Assembly (NCBI RefSeq): GCF_010183535.1
Contig: NC_071328.1
Span: 10,540,001-10,604,000 of the forward strand
Reading direction: 5' to 3'
From: Caenorhabditis remanei
Lineage: Eukaryota > Nematoda > Chromadorea > Rhabditida > Rhabditidae
Length of the DNA stretch: 64,000 nt
Part shown: positions 21,695 to 35,500 of the stretch, in pieces
Layout of the letters: each line of letters begins with the position of its first letter
How positions within the stretch are numbered: position 1 is the stretch's first letter
Translations under genes and position numbers: made by a program
The notes under the pieces: model-generated
The model's input: the letters and a program-made list of their open reading frames with translations, nothing else
What the model was told of the DNA's origin: nothing
Databases searched by the model: none

Positions 21695-23173
21695 ACCAAA
21701 TGTTGGCAGATTATTTCACTCGTGGCGGTGGAGTCTATGCAGTTCGTTTGTCAGACTTAATTCGCCAAGGACTTTATTGTTTTTAAAAGTATATCAGATG
21801 GAAATGTTTGGTATTTTTATGGAAATGTTAATCCAACTTTCGAGAAAACATTTATAATACTTCGCCTTCTTGAATCTTCCTTTTAATTGAAAAATACAGA
21901 CATTTAAGGAAAATTGATTCCGAGACGTTACAAAAGCGAAACATTTCAAATCTGGAAAGAGTTGAAAGAGGTGAAAAAATGAGAAGTTTCTTATTTCCCG
22001 ATCCTTCCCTTTCCTGAAGTTTCGAAATGTTTCGTTTCGTCATTTTCTAGAACTGACAACTGATCGAATCTTTTATTTTCTAATACCCAATGGACTACAG
22101 TAAGACGACCTTTTCGACAGATATTTATACATTTATTACCCAATAAATTCAAGTTTACCCTTTCTACTTCTTTTTTTTCCATTTTTCAAATGGCACGCGT
22201 CAAGCATCACAATTCGAAAAACCTCACACAGAGACATGTTGCCCTCCTCGTCTTCGCAACAAACAACGCAATAAAAATTGCCGTCCCGCACCTCGAATTT
22301 ATGTGAATTCACATAATGTCTCCACTACAATTTTTCCCGCTCTCAATGCTTCTCATGTAGCCGTTTGAAAATTACGTATTCGTAGAGTAGTCTTCTGAGT
22401 TCAAAGTAATAGGAGTGAATCTGAATTTTCAGATTCCAAACTGTTAACTGTCCAGTATCTGAAACCAAATTAAGCAAAAACTGTGGAAAGAAAAGAAATA
22501 CAAATTCGATTTTGACACCTAAAAACTGCAAGATTTTTCACAAAGATAAAATGAGGGATGGCCTAAAAAGTGGAATTTGTTGTGACAAGTCAAGAAAGAA
22601 AGCTAGACGAAACAATGGAGAAATTTGTCTTTTCGCTTGTCACGCTTCAGTTTTTTTGTTATTTTTGGTTCCAAGTTGGTCAGAAAACAACGACTTTTTC
22701 TCACTTCTACTGCTCACGAAGCTCAGCTTGTTGCACTTTTTGAGAACTTAGGGGTATCAACCGTTTCTATTCTGAAATTGATTAGCGGAATAATACGTTT
22801 TGAGACTTCCTTTGGAATACCTTTCACGCTAATTTGTAAATCTTTTTTCTGAAATTTGAGGAACTGTCCGATAGAAGAAATGGGAGAGCAAGATCCTTCA
22901 TCAAAGGAGGAGATTCAAATTCTATCATTAACTTCGCCCGGAGTACTGTAATCCAGAATTCCAGTACTGTGAACCACCTAAGTTTCTCCATTTGCTCCAG
23001 TTTTTGCCATCCGCTTCCTGATGTTTTCTTCTTTTATTTACCATGTGTTCCCGTATTGAATGATACACCAAGTATCGTATTTCTTTCATCTTTTTTCCTG
23101 TGCATTCCTTTTTCAGAAGTAGCACAGAATAGTGTCAACTAACTTGTTGTCTTCTCTATTTACTTGCTCCTCT

Positions 23174-23395
23174 CTATTTCTTTTTCCCTCTCTCTGCGTC
23201 TTCTCCAATTCCAATACTTTCCACTTCTCCATCCTCATTCAACTCAGTTTTCACTGTGTCTGAGTCCTCTAACTTTTCATTAATCTCTCTTATTCTGCCC
23301 GCGTATTCAAATGTTGTTTGGAGGCGACAAAAGTTTGGCGCCCAATCGTGCGCATTGTCGTCGGTTTTTTCTTTCTTGTCCTTACTCATTTTCAT
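23174..23395 (-). CDS. weak hypothetical small acidic ORF, 73 codons
   Basis: The minus-strand ATG lies in an A-rich context (GAGAAAAAATG) downstream of an acceptor-like TTTCTTAG. The protein begins MKMSKDKKEKTDDNAHDWAP, has a middle segment FCRLQTTFEYAGRIREINEK, and ends in an acidic stretch and KKK. Its composition looks like a soluble protein rather than translated low-complexity DNA. No family is recognised. It could be a single-exon small gene or an exon of an unrecognised transcript. Confidence 0.25.
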   Translation of the reverse strand: MKMSKDKKEKTDDNAHDWAPNFCRLQTTFEYAGRIREINEKLEDSDTVKTELNEDGEVESIGIGEDAERGKKK

Positions 23396-25283
23396 TTTTT
23401 CTCCGTTTCAAGTTTCTAAGAAATGAGAAAGAGAAAGAGTAGGAGACAGTGCAAGATGCCTGTATTTAAAAATTGAGGTTCGTCGTGTAGTTGTTTTCAT
23501 AAATCTTATAAAAAGACGATCTTGAAAAATTGTTCAATTTCAAATCTTACATCTAACTCGACATATAAATGACATTCAGTGTGAAAATAGTTCCGCTGAA
23601 CTGAATTGTTTGATGAGAGAGAGAGAGAAAGAGACAGTCTGACCTAGTTTGGTTGCAAATTGAACTTTCGAAGTTAAGTGAGAAATTAACTGGTTTCGGA
23701 TTCTGGTTTTCTTCCCTTTAAGGGCTCTTTTCAGATGGTTCAAAATGCTCAGATTCATGTTGTTTTATGAACTCTTCAAGTCTCTAAAAGTAATAATAAA
23801 TTATGGAATTTCTTCTATGAAGAAATAAATCAAATTAGAAATTCTGTCAATTCTCTCCATTCTCATGTTTTCCAATCTCCAATTTTCCATCTAATCTGCC
23901 ACTTCAAAAAACAAAAACATTCCCATTTCCGAATATATTTGCTCAGTTTCTCCTCTTTTTCTGTCTTTTTTCGACAAAACAACCACAAAAAAGACACTGC
24001 CAACATGTTTCTCCTCCCAACTTTTCCCAATTTCTAATGAATTCCATACTCTTTTTTATAACTAATTCCATTGTCTCTCCCCCAATGGGTCCTCAACTAA
24101 TTAAAAATGAATCATAATGGTTCGTTGCCTGGTTGTTGTTGACCTCTTCTTCTTCTACATTGAGTCCCTTTTTCCGAAAGATGGAAACATTTCTCTGTCT
24201 GCGTCTATCAATCTCTCCGTTTCTGCACATCGTCAAATGCTCGATGAGCTCTTCTCCGGTTGTTCCGTTCTCCAGAATTCCCTGTTTTTGAGCTGTTTTC
24301 TCGTTTATATTCTTCTAAAATCCCAAAATAAATAAGAATATCTCTATTTTCGAAGGTTCAGGAAGTATAACAGCAGAAAGTTTTATTTTTCATAATTCGA
24401 GAAATCTGAACAAGCGTTTTCTGTTATATATCAAACGGCACTTGCTTTATTTCTGGATTTCTGATTAAAATGCTTATCATGACAATTATTTGTTTTTTTC
24501 TTCTTTATATCAAGGAAAATTCGACCAGAAGCGTCGGCGAAAATTTCAATATTGCTCAGTTTCGGAGAGATTTGAAGACTATAGCCTTTTCAAGTTATTT
24601 TCAAAGATAATTTCAGCAAAATGAACTGAAAATTTTATTATTCTGAATTAAAATCATGCTAAAAACTATTTTTCATCTCAAGGAGTACTGTAACTATTTT
24701 CATTTGTTGTTTCTCAAATTCAAATCTAGCCCGAACGCAGTAATACTGACCTCCAGAACACATTCGTACATACTGTGTCAAATTTCTTTAATTTTCCCAT
24801 TTCGCAACTTTTATTATTTCCATAAACCTCTCCTTCTTCTCTCTTTTTTTCGTCATGTTCTGCACAAAAAGTACAATTTTTGTCTCATTTACATGTCGAC
24901 ACCTGCCTTTCACCCGTTTTCTCGTGCCCTTTTCCTTTCTTTTTTCTGTTTTTACTCTCATTCAAAAAGAGAAATCTACCGTACCCCATGCACCTGTCAC
25001 TCCCTCCCATCATTTTAGTCATCATTTCGTTCTGTTGTCCACTCTTCGAAGTTCAACAGATTCTTTATTTTTTCAAGCACGTTTTTGTGGAGACTCGAAT
25101 GAAAATCATGATTGTGAATAGTCATCGTGCTCGATTGAACAGTATCACAGTTAATCTGAAATCAAACAAGAATCTTTATAATATTTCCTTTGATCTTCAG
25201 GTTCTCACCGCTTTCTCTCATCCATTCTAATACAAATTTTCCCAACTTTTATCACTTTTAAACCTCATTCCTTCTTTTCTTTC

Positions 25284-25323
25284 GACCGCCCGTTCTTTTC
25301 CCCGTTCGTCCACACGGGCGGTC
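25284..25323. repeat. GC-rich hairpin, 10-bp perfect stem
   Basis: GACCGCCCGT at 25284-25293 is the exact reverse complement of ACGGGCGGTC at 25314-25323, with a 20-nt pyrimidine-rich loop. It stands out in AT-rich DNA. Confidence 0.5.
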
Positions 25324-27816
25324 ATTCCTTATCAATTCTCTTCCTCCTCCTCTTTTTCCTATTCTTTTATCAATTTGTTAGCAGAAACAATCAGATGCAA
25401 ACGAAAAATGACGCAGTTTGAGTGTGCGAGTGTGTCTTGTTCGAGGTTAACACAGACACTTTTGACAGAGATTATCACATGTTTGGATAGTGAAGTCTAG
25501 ATGGAAATTTAGATAATTCAGCAGTGGAAACCTTGAGAAATCGGAATATTTTGCAGTAAGAACTGTCTCCAGATGTTCATTCTGTCTATCTGTTTAAAAG
25601 GTTTTTTTTCCGGAATTTCATGGAAGGACTGCTGATAGAAAACAAGGACAAAAATGTGAAAATTCGAGCTGAACTGTTTTTTTCCAGAAAAATGTTACTC
25701 AATTTTTTTTCTAAAAAGGGACACAAGAGGCCTACTGTAGCATCGTAATAGTACCACTCGTTGTGAATGCCAGATGTTGAAAAAGTGTCGGTGCTTCCCT
25801 TTGAACTCGATGAGACATCGGTTACTCACAAACATTTTTTTGTTGTTAGTCTAACTCTACGAATTACAAATGTTCTTTATGGAGTTTTGTTGTTCCCGCC
25901 CAATATTCTGTGATGACAAAGCACTCGGGGACAGATCTCAGATTTTCTGTTTTCATTTTTTCAGGAAAGTTCAGATTCTTCTCTCCAAAACTCGAATAAA
26001 TCCTTGTTTCTGCCACGTCATTCATCCCTCTTCTTTTCCGTTTTTTCTTTCACTTTCCCTTGTTTTCCCTCTTCGTTTACCTTGTCCTGTCTCCTCGAAT
26101 CGTTTCAAAATTCTCGCTTTTTCTTTCTCTTTTGGTCATTTTTTCACAGCATGTATCACTTTTTCTTCTTCATTCTGATTACAAAAACTACTATTATTGT
26201 GTCAATGTTGATTCAATAGACCTCCCTTTTTTCCCCTATCTTTCTCTTTTTTCTTTTCATTTGAGTATCCAAATCAAGTCACTTTTTGAATTACGATGTA
26301 CCCCCGCTGAAGCCATTAAAATCCCGATTTGATGACAGTTTCTAGTGATTCAGAAGAAAGAGAAGAAGAAAGAAATCTTTCTTTTTCACAGATTTACATT
26401 TCTCTCAGATTTTAAATTCGTTCGAATACCCGAGTCTCTTTCCATAGAACAGTTTCCATAGACTTCTCTGAGCCAGTAGAAGACGATTCTGTAGTGTTTA
26501 ATTTCGGTTTTGAGAAGCAATCATTCGTATAATTCTTTGAAGATATATTCAAGCGTTTCCTTCCATTTCTTTTGAATTTCGTCAGATTTTGGTATGCTGT
26601 TAAATTTCACTACGTAATCCTGCTGTACCACCATCTCAATCCCGAAGGTTTCCCTGAATTCTCTACCAAACTTAAAAATTTTAGTCCAGAGAGTTCTAGA
26701 ACAATTTCCATAAAACAACAAAAAAATGTATTCAAAACGGGGAGGAGTGTTCGTATCATTTCATCATGTGTCCTAGTTTATGCAAACAATTACATCAATT
26801 GTTCGCTTGTATCTACATTATCACACCTCTCACTTTCTCTCTCAACCCCTCTCAATTCCACTGTTCATGTCCACTAAATGTCCTCTTTTCCTTCTTGTGC
26901 TCCTCCTCCTCCACCATCTCTTTCTCTTTTTTCATAGTTTCTTCTTCATATCCCATTTGATAAATGTTCTTCCTCTTCATTTTCTTTTCTGTCGCCTGAT
27001 TCACTGTGATTCATGGATTCAAAACACACTTTCTATCCCTGCAAATATATGTTTTTCTTCACCCCCGGATTTTGCAGAATCCACGAATTGTCTAAATTGT
27101 TTCATTTTGATTCCCCGCAACTAGAAATTGGCAACATTTCATTATCGTTATCAGAAGAAGAACCTGGGTTTTATCTCTCAACTCCAACTATTTTTGTGCA
27201 TTTTCTATTTTCCCGGAGCACAAAATTTCCTTTCTTATCATTGTTGCTTTAATTGCATTTTTTCGGTTCTCCCCACCCACCTAAACAATCAAATGCCACG
27301 TCATCAAGTATGAACCGGAAGGGATTCAGATTCCTATTTCATAACAGAAATAGGCATGACTCATGTCTGGAAAAGAACGGAATCCAATCAATATGTTGAT
27401 TTCCATGAAACGTTTTCCTTTGTTTTTATCAGTTGTTTCCTGTCTAAACACTGACTTTTTCCCAAAAATTTTCTAAAAAGTTATCTCCACACCAAGAGAA
27501 ATTCCAACATCTGGTATATCCAACTCCATTCTTTTTTCAAAATTTAATTTCGAAATGTTGTGTTTAGCCTCGATTCCTTACCATAAGTCACTGTGTCAAC
27601 TTGTTCATTCTCCTACTGACTTGCTCATTTGTTCTTTTTCAAAACCACTTGTTACCTACTATTCCATCATTTAAACCTCGGATTTCTTCCAGAATAAACG
27701 AAATATCACTGCCAACGAGCTCTTCTGATCATCCCGCGTTCCAGAACCATCAACGCGACGATCGATCGAAGAGTAACGGAACGAAGGGATAAAAGAAAAC
27801 GGAAACGACATTCAAT

Positions 27817-27850
27817 ATGCCACTTTTCGGTCTCAGATTCACTCATTTTG
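27817..27850 (+). CDS. anc-1: candidate alternative first coding exon of anc-1
   Basis: ATG at 27817 opens MPLFGLRFTHF and ends with a phase-1 G at the strong donor GTGAGTTTTT (27851). Joined to the acceptor at 29837 it gives GAT GAG GAC, continuing in frame into the first CH domain. The preceding bases (GACATTCAAT) are a reasonable start context. Transcription from here is unproven. Confidence 0.35.
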
Positions 27851-29517
27851 GTGAGTTTTTTCTATATGAAATTCTGAGAAAAATATTATTAAAAAATGAA
27901 GCCGACACCCCCAATAAAGTAGAATTCGTCTCGAAACGTTATACATCTTGAGGGATACAAAAATGAATCTCTGTCTTACTCTGGAAAAGTAGTTTTACAT
28001 GTATTTTTCTTTTTTTGAATAAACTGAAAAAAAACTTTTTTTCAATTTGAAAACAAGTTTATTTTTACTATAGAGCAGAATATAGTCATTTTCCAGTTTT
28101 GAATATGCCCATTATTTCAAAGAAAACGATGAGAATCAAGTTGTGATTCTCATTCTATTTCTCATCTGAAGTAACCTTGGAGCACTAAAAGAACCACTGG
28201 TTTCCTCAATTTTATGAGATTTCCGACTCAATTTCAAGATCTCCAGATTCCCAATTCTCGAATCTCGAATTTCACTTTTTTCTTTTCATTTTTCTTTTTC
28301 TTCGCATTCAACCAGTTCCCTCAAAGTTGTTATAATTGCCCGAAATTTTGAGAAGACAGAAATAAATGGTTACGGAAGGAAACAATTATGAAAATTGATA
28401 TTGAGTGGAGATGAGTCAAATATAAGGAATAACATTGAACAAATGGAGAGCAAATATTAAGTGATTTCCTGACATTTAGAAACGATGAGCAAGTGAGAAA
28501 ACAGATTTGAAACGGGTTACTGTAGGAGAGTAAGAGCTGAAAGAAAAACCTCCATTCAGTCTTGAAATCGAAAAAGAAAATCGGTTTTACTTTCTATCAG
28601 TTCAGTGATATCCAGTCAGTTCTTTTCAAAACTCTTTATATACGATTCCATTTTTTGCCCTATATGAAAACTTCTTGATACCTCCAAACATTTTCTTTCT
28701 TTCTATTTTTTTCGATCAGTTGGAAATGACAGAGAAACCTCATTATCAAAAAGATTTATTGGCAGCTATCTTGACGTTTTAATGGCCCGTACTTTGTTAT
28801 CAAACTGTCTCTTTTGTCCAGTTTTATCGTAATTCTGATTTTGAGAGAAAATGGAAAAATCAAATGAGTGGAGATATATACCTTGAGATGTAGACGCAAT
28901 TCCAGGGCGATACTTACAGTACCATTCATATCCGTTCAGAGTGGTTAATAATTATTTTGAAGTTGAAAACTTTTCTCTGGGCTGAACCGGAAAACAGATT
29001 CTAATAATCTAGACTATTTCTCAAAATACAAAAGCTCCAACCGAAAACATCTGAATGGAAGTAGACTCTTTCTCTGTCGCATATGCTAATCGCCGGTTGG
29101 CAACTTGTCTCTAGATCTGACCATGAATACAAAACGGTCCTCTTCCTCATTTCAAGTGTCCCAATCTGTCCTTCTCCTCCTCCTACTTCCCTTTTCTTCC
29201 TTTTCTATTTTCCTTGTGTATAATAATCTTTCTTTCTGTATATTCCTGCGTCTCTCCTCTCGAATCGTTTCCAAATCGGCAACACCATTGAGTCTCTCCT
29301 TCTCTCTTATTCGACTAGTTGCTGTGCGAGTGAGTGTGCTGCCCTTTCTCTCTCTCTCCTCCATTATTTATATTTGTTGCATTCTGTTGTTTAGTGGGAG
29401 GTCTCTGTTTCCAGACACCTAACCTCTTTTCCTATATACAACAATCTCCCAGACCCTTCTACTTTTGTAGAAACTATTATTATTGCCAATTCCATTATAC
29501 TAGGTCTAAACTAGATC

Positions 29518-32500
29518 ATGTCAAGCTCTCCTCCTGCCAGACCATGCTGTGTCTGCTTCAGATTTAGACCTCGTAAGTTCAAATTTCATGGTTCTTACTT
29601 CAATGAGCTATCTGAATACCGAAAATCTAGTAAACCTGCACCCAAATTACTGTCTCCAAATGAGTCGGTCAATGCTCTTTGCCGTCCAAATCAGTGACAA
29701 TATTTGTCCACACTTCTATAGAAAGTACTAATTGAGATAGAGAGACATTCAATATATGGGGAACACTCTAGACAGTCAAGATGGTTCAGAGAAAACATCT
29801 GCGAAGAAAAAAATAAATCAAAAATGTTTTACTTCAGATGAGGACGAGAAAGCGCAGAAGAATACATTCACCAGATGGATCAACTTTCATTTGGAAGAGG
29901 TTTGTTTAAGTTTTTGTTGAGAAAAATGGAAATTGTTTAAATTTGGGAAATTTGGAGGTTTCGACAAGCTGAGTCTACAAAAATATAAATTTCGACTGTC
30001 AACATTGATTTCGAATGTTGTTTTTCAGATTCAGATTCGGAATCAGAATCTTCTTTTTCCAATTATTTATATTTTCAGCACAGTTCATCCGGTCGAATTG
30101 AGGATCTTTTCGAAGATATTCGAGATGGTGTTTTGTTATGTCATCTCATTGAAGTTCTCACCGGAGAGGCCCTCGTAAGTATTTCTTTACTTCTGAAACA
30201 ACAAAAAAGAAAACAAAATCATCATAACATATAATCTCTTTTTATGTTTTACTTGTGCCTCCCGCATAGTACAATTTCCTTTTTTCTATTTGCTCTTCTA
30301 TCATCAACTGCAAAAAAGCACGGTGTTGTATGATGATTCTACTCTCCCCGTCACCCCCTCTCTCCGCCTTTTTCCAATTCGTTTTATTGATAAAAAAGCT
30401 TAGAAAAACTAAAATAAAACCGAAGAGAAACGCGGGTTTTTTTTCGACTGAAGTGCCACATGAAAAACACGAAATGTATCCATGAGAGCATTGCAAATAG
30501 TAGTATTCTCTGTGTCCCTTACTTAGGAAATGATTCTTTTGAGAAATACAATTAGTGACATACCGTCATGTTTATTTTATATCGGATCAACCCGAGAGAC
30601 TATACCATTTGAAGAGAGCCAGACAATCGGCGGTCAGCCTTTCGATGATGGCTTTGATGAGGGACAGGAGACAAGAAATAACTTATCTTTTTAGCTCATC
30701 TCATCAAGATTTTGCCTCATTCTACTGGTTACTCACTAGCAAAATAAATTTGGGAGACTGGGAATATAGAAATTAGAAAAAAGGCATTTTGGAAAAAGAG
30801 AGGAAGAGGGCTGTCATCTGAACTAGATGTATTTATGCAATTCAATTCAGATTCACTCTACCGTAAAGGTTTAAGAAAATTCGTTTACAAACAACCCGAT
30901 TATTGAATAGTGAAGCAGAAATAAAACGAGATTCTTGATTTCATAAAAGAAAAAAAATAGTTTGAATCATATAATTTTAGTGTGGAGAAACTGAAACCGA
31001 CCTAGTTGAACAGGATTGGCTTTGGTATTAAATTTTGAGTATTTGACACGAAAACCATTGTTAAAAGAAACACTAAACACAATTTTTGAACCGTAGCAAA
31101 AAACTTTCCGAATATTTAATAAATTAGTTCAAAATTTCTTATTTTGTGTTTTAGAACTATAAACTATTCGAAGTTCGCTCTGAAAATTTTTAAGGACGAA
31201 AAGTGGGATCCAACTCTGCCATGTCATATTCTTCCTTCTTGAGATGAATGCATTTAAAACAGAAATTCGAATTTTAGCCAAAAATTTTCAGAAATATTTT
31301 TCTGAATTGTGAGTCAGAAATGTATATTATCAAATACCATAATCGAATACTGTATTCATCTACAAAATCCAAATTTTTAAATCCAGTGAAAATCCACAGA
31401 AAGTCGAAATCTGAAAATCTAAAAAATAACAAGTACAAAATTCAGGCGGTTCACAAAGGACGAGTATCGAAACGAGTTCATCACATTGCTAATCTAACAA
31501 CTGCGTTGACAGTGCTGCGTCGACGTGGTCTTGAATTGATAAATAACAATGCTGCTGATATTGCGGATGGAAATCCACGTATCGTACTCGGGCTCATTTG
31601 GCAAATTATTCTTCACTTCCAGGTAATCTTTGACTCATTTTTCACTTGTTTCTCTTTTCGAATTTCTGAGAACAAAGGTGTGAAAAAGAAGATGAAAGGG
31701 TTGAACCGGCACCTTGAAAAAGGCTTTATCTACTCTCTACACACACAAATCACTCTCCGTCTCAAGGACACTGAGATGACGATGATTTATTGGACACCTC
31801 TACGAAAGTTGACTGTTTGTAGTTAAATATGGAAAAAGAAAGAAAACGAGAAAATGTTATTTGAACGATCACACTTCGGTTGGCTTTTTCACGGAAAAAG
31901 CGAGAAAAAGGGGGTCATTTTTTATGTTTAATGATACAGAAGTAGAAGATAGATTTGAAACGGATATTGGAAATGAAGGTCTTTTCGAATGAAATGTGTT
32001 GTGAGATGGATGGAATGTCGACGGTCGATGTTTGATTGAAACACGTGAAACGGGGATTCTGAGTTTTTGAAGAAGAAGTTTAAAGACGAATCCGGAATAT
32101 TTGTTAACTGAAAACCTGAAACTTTAGGTTCAAGGATGTGTGTATTTTTGCAATCTGAAATTGTCTGGAACGGCAAAAAAGCGTTCTAGCTGTAAAAAGA
32201 ATTAATGCACAATTATTTTTTGTTCGAAATTCGATCTTCCAAGAAATATAAAAGCGAGAAAATCAGTTTTCAAATGCATACTTATCTCGAAATCAGAATT
32301 TGGTTCGGCCCGCTTTTTGAACATCCTATACTTTTTGCAACAAATTTTGAAACGACGTTTTGATTTATTTTCCAAAAAAGCCAAGTATTTTAGTTCTTGA
32401 AAATTATTTCATGAGAAGTTTGAAAGAACAATACTGAAAATACTAAACAGATTCAAAACAAGGAAAACTTTTTTTCAAAAGATATTTTAATAATAATAAT

Positions 32501-35500
32501 TAATATTATTCATTACGATCGTGAAAGTATTGTGAAAGAATAGATTGGGGAATAAAATTCAATACAAATACAATACACAGGTTCAATACATAAAGTTGAA
32601 TACCAAAACTCAGTATAATTACTTCCAGATCGAAACGAATATGATCTTGCTCCGTGAATGGGGATGGGCTGCCACGTCAACAGAGGAATCAACATCTTCT
32701 CAACCACAAGTAGTTGTGACTGCACCTTCACCAACCCTTTCATTGAAGAAATCTTCATCAAAAACTTCATCATTGTCTGGTAGTAAAACGTCGATTGCCT
32801 CCGGGGAAAAGGCACCGTCGTCACCACTCAGACAACGAATCGCATCGTTTTTGACACCGACAAAGAAGACTCCGAAATTGACAACTCATCCAGTGAAACA
32901 ATCAGTTGAACAAGTATTCCTTAGATGGATTAATTCTGAAATTGGAGATTTAGTCGGTGGACGAACAGTCGAGAATATGGATAAACAATGGAGAGATGGA
33001 GTTCTTTTCTGTGCTCTTGTGTCTCGATGGCGTCCAGATGTGATCAGTATGAAAGAAGTTACAAATGCAAATCCAAGAGATAATCTTGAATTGGCATTCA
33101 ATCTTGCTCATCAACATCTTGGAATTCGACGTCTTCTGGCTGTTGAAGACATGATGATTGAGAAACCAGATAAACGATCAGTTATCACTTACGTTTCACA
33201 ATTCGTCAGAATGTTCGGAGAGCGTTCACCAATGCAAGGAAGAGAGCAACACGCTGTATTCCTGACTTGGCTCGAGGCAACATATCTTCTCTGCTCACGA
33301 CATGATCTCAATTCACAGGTTTCGAAGTTTATGATGAATTCTAAAATTGTATTTTAAATTTTTTCAGGAATGTTCTCGTATTCGTCGTGAATTCATTGAG
33401 CATCGTCCACTTTTCAACACAATCATCGTCACAAAAGTGAATTATGATGTGGAAGAATTAGTGGAAATTGAGAAGAAATGGGACTGTATCCGTGAAACTC
33501 TCGAGAAGTACGCTCGCCGTTCCGAACGAGAACTTCCGGAACCGTTTGCTTCTATCGCCACGTGGCTTGCAGGTGCAGAACATATTCTGTCAAGACCATT
33601 GGATTTAGATGCAAACGATGCGAAGAAGACAGTCACAATGCTTCAGAAATTGATAAGTGAACATCAAAAATATCTCGAAGAGCTGCCTAAACGAAGAGAA
33701 GATTTCGAAGAAGCTGTGAGACACGGAGGTCTCGGAGGACGTCCAGTTGCTCCGGAATTCTGTGAGCCATTGAGAGCAAGATTCATCCAGATCGAAGAGG
33801 AGAATGAACCGCGCATTTCCACATTGCGCATTTTGATAACACATTATATTCTCCTGCAATATCTGCAACACATTGATGAGAAAATCATTCTTTGGAGGTT
33901 TGTTTTTACAACAATTCGTTTGTTTCCATAAATAAAGATTTTGTTTCAGAACGGCTGATAGTGTAACTTTGCTCCTCCGTTGGATAAAGGAATACACGCA
34001 ATTGAATGCCGAGAACCCGCAAGCTAAATGTGCTGGTTATATTAATAAACTCACTTTGACAATGAACAACGATAGTAGTGAGTTCACTTTCAGGGGTATT
34101 TCCAGTATCAATTATATATCATTGCAGGCAGTAAGCTAGATAAAGAAGCGATACTGAAGATATCGAACGAGAGAACAGCTGAGACATTGCAACGATTCGA
34201 ATCGTTGTATATCGAGCTGAAATTACTGAAAGTCGAATGGGTCGAATGGGAGACACATGTCAGTCGTTTAGAGGAGATCGTCGAGGAGAGACGTCGAAAT
34301 GGAATCGCGCCGACTCAGGAAGACGAACAAGCACTGGCTGTTATCACTGCTGGAGCTGATCAATTGGCTCCGAAGTTGGGGGCTTCTGCACGTCTTTCGA
34401 ATAATCAACGATTGGATGTGCTCACGCATTCTTTTAAGAAACTCCACAAGGTTAGTACTCTCTGGATAGATTTAAAAATAAGAAATGCTGTAGTTTCTTT
34501 AAACGTTCCCTTGACTCCATCTGGAATTTGTCTAAACATTTAACAACAGGAATTACTGTAAACTTGACTAGCTTCCAGCATGTTACATACACCCAGAGAA
34601 AGTCACATAAAATATTTCCGTTTTTCAACAGCAGTTAATTCAAATTTCGTCATTAAGTCTCATTTGAAGACGTTGTTTCAAGCTTCCTCAAAGTTGAGAA
34701 GTTTCTTTTGAGAATAGGAAAATTAGGTTGATTACTGTAGAATTTAGATTTCTTCTGCAAAACCTCTTCATATTATTTTCAGACAACAATCAAAATCGGT
34801 GGTAGACTTGTTGTCGAATTAGAACCATCCACATCTGAACAAGCTTCTAAGATCTCATATAGTTATCAAGCATCTGATGAATTATTGAAAGTTGAAATGC
34901 AATTACGGGATCGAATTCAACGAGATGCTGACTCATCAGATCGTGAACCACTTGAATATCGGGTTGAAGTTTTTCGAAACATTCGGGATAAACTGATCGA
35001 GTTGGAACGGTTGAATGAACTTTATGATAAACACAGTCGGGATCAGGTGAGTTACAACAATAAGAATCATTCGGTTCCTGCTCTTGCTCAGAAACGTGAT
35101 TTCCGTGTCGTTTTCTTCTTTCTTTCTTTTCTTTTTTCTTCTCAAAAGATCAACGTTCCTCTCGCAAATCGAGAAAAAATAGGTTCAGAGGTCGTTTTAG
35201 CGCTTTCAGTATCTGTGACGGAAAGGCGTAAACAACTTTTTTATAGGTTTTTTGGTGGCAAAAACTGACAGTGAAAAAAAGAGAAAAAGAGTAGAAAATG
35301 AAGAGAAAGAAAACAAGCGGTAAGGGTCAAAAGGAAGAGATTGTTACCTGATTCGATGTGACACATTCTTCAGAAAAGAACCAGATTGAATTGAGGCTTT
35401 CGAAGAGAAATAAGAAGATTCTTGAACAGTTAAAGAGAGTGCGTTCATGACTCACATGATGATTTGGATTAAAGTTATTTTAATAGAAAATTGATAAGGA

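Larger units (their letters stand above)
20529..29517. other. 9-kb region between GMPPA and anc-1; probable anc-1 regulatory DNA
   Basis: Mostly AT-rich or pyrimidine-rich DNA with many short frames of biased composition (Phe/Leu/Ser-rich on plus). No conserved protein, tRNA or rRNA was recognised. It contains a weak 73-codon ORF on minus (23174-23395), a weak 93-codon ORF on plus (21413-21694), a GC-rich hairpin (25284-25323) and a phase-compatible first exon for anc-1 (27817-27850). Scattered TACTGTA-type words occur, as elsewhere in worm non-coding DNA. For a gene as large and widely expressed as anc-1, long 5' control DNA is plausible. Confidence 0.6.

Noticed and set aside
24656..29567. 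Numerous 60-120 codon plus-strand ORFs rich in Phe, Leu, Ser and His
   Set aside because: They overlap in several frames, follow T/C-rich tracts, and lack family similarity or consistent splice structure.
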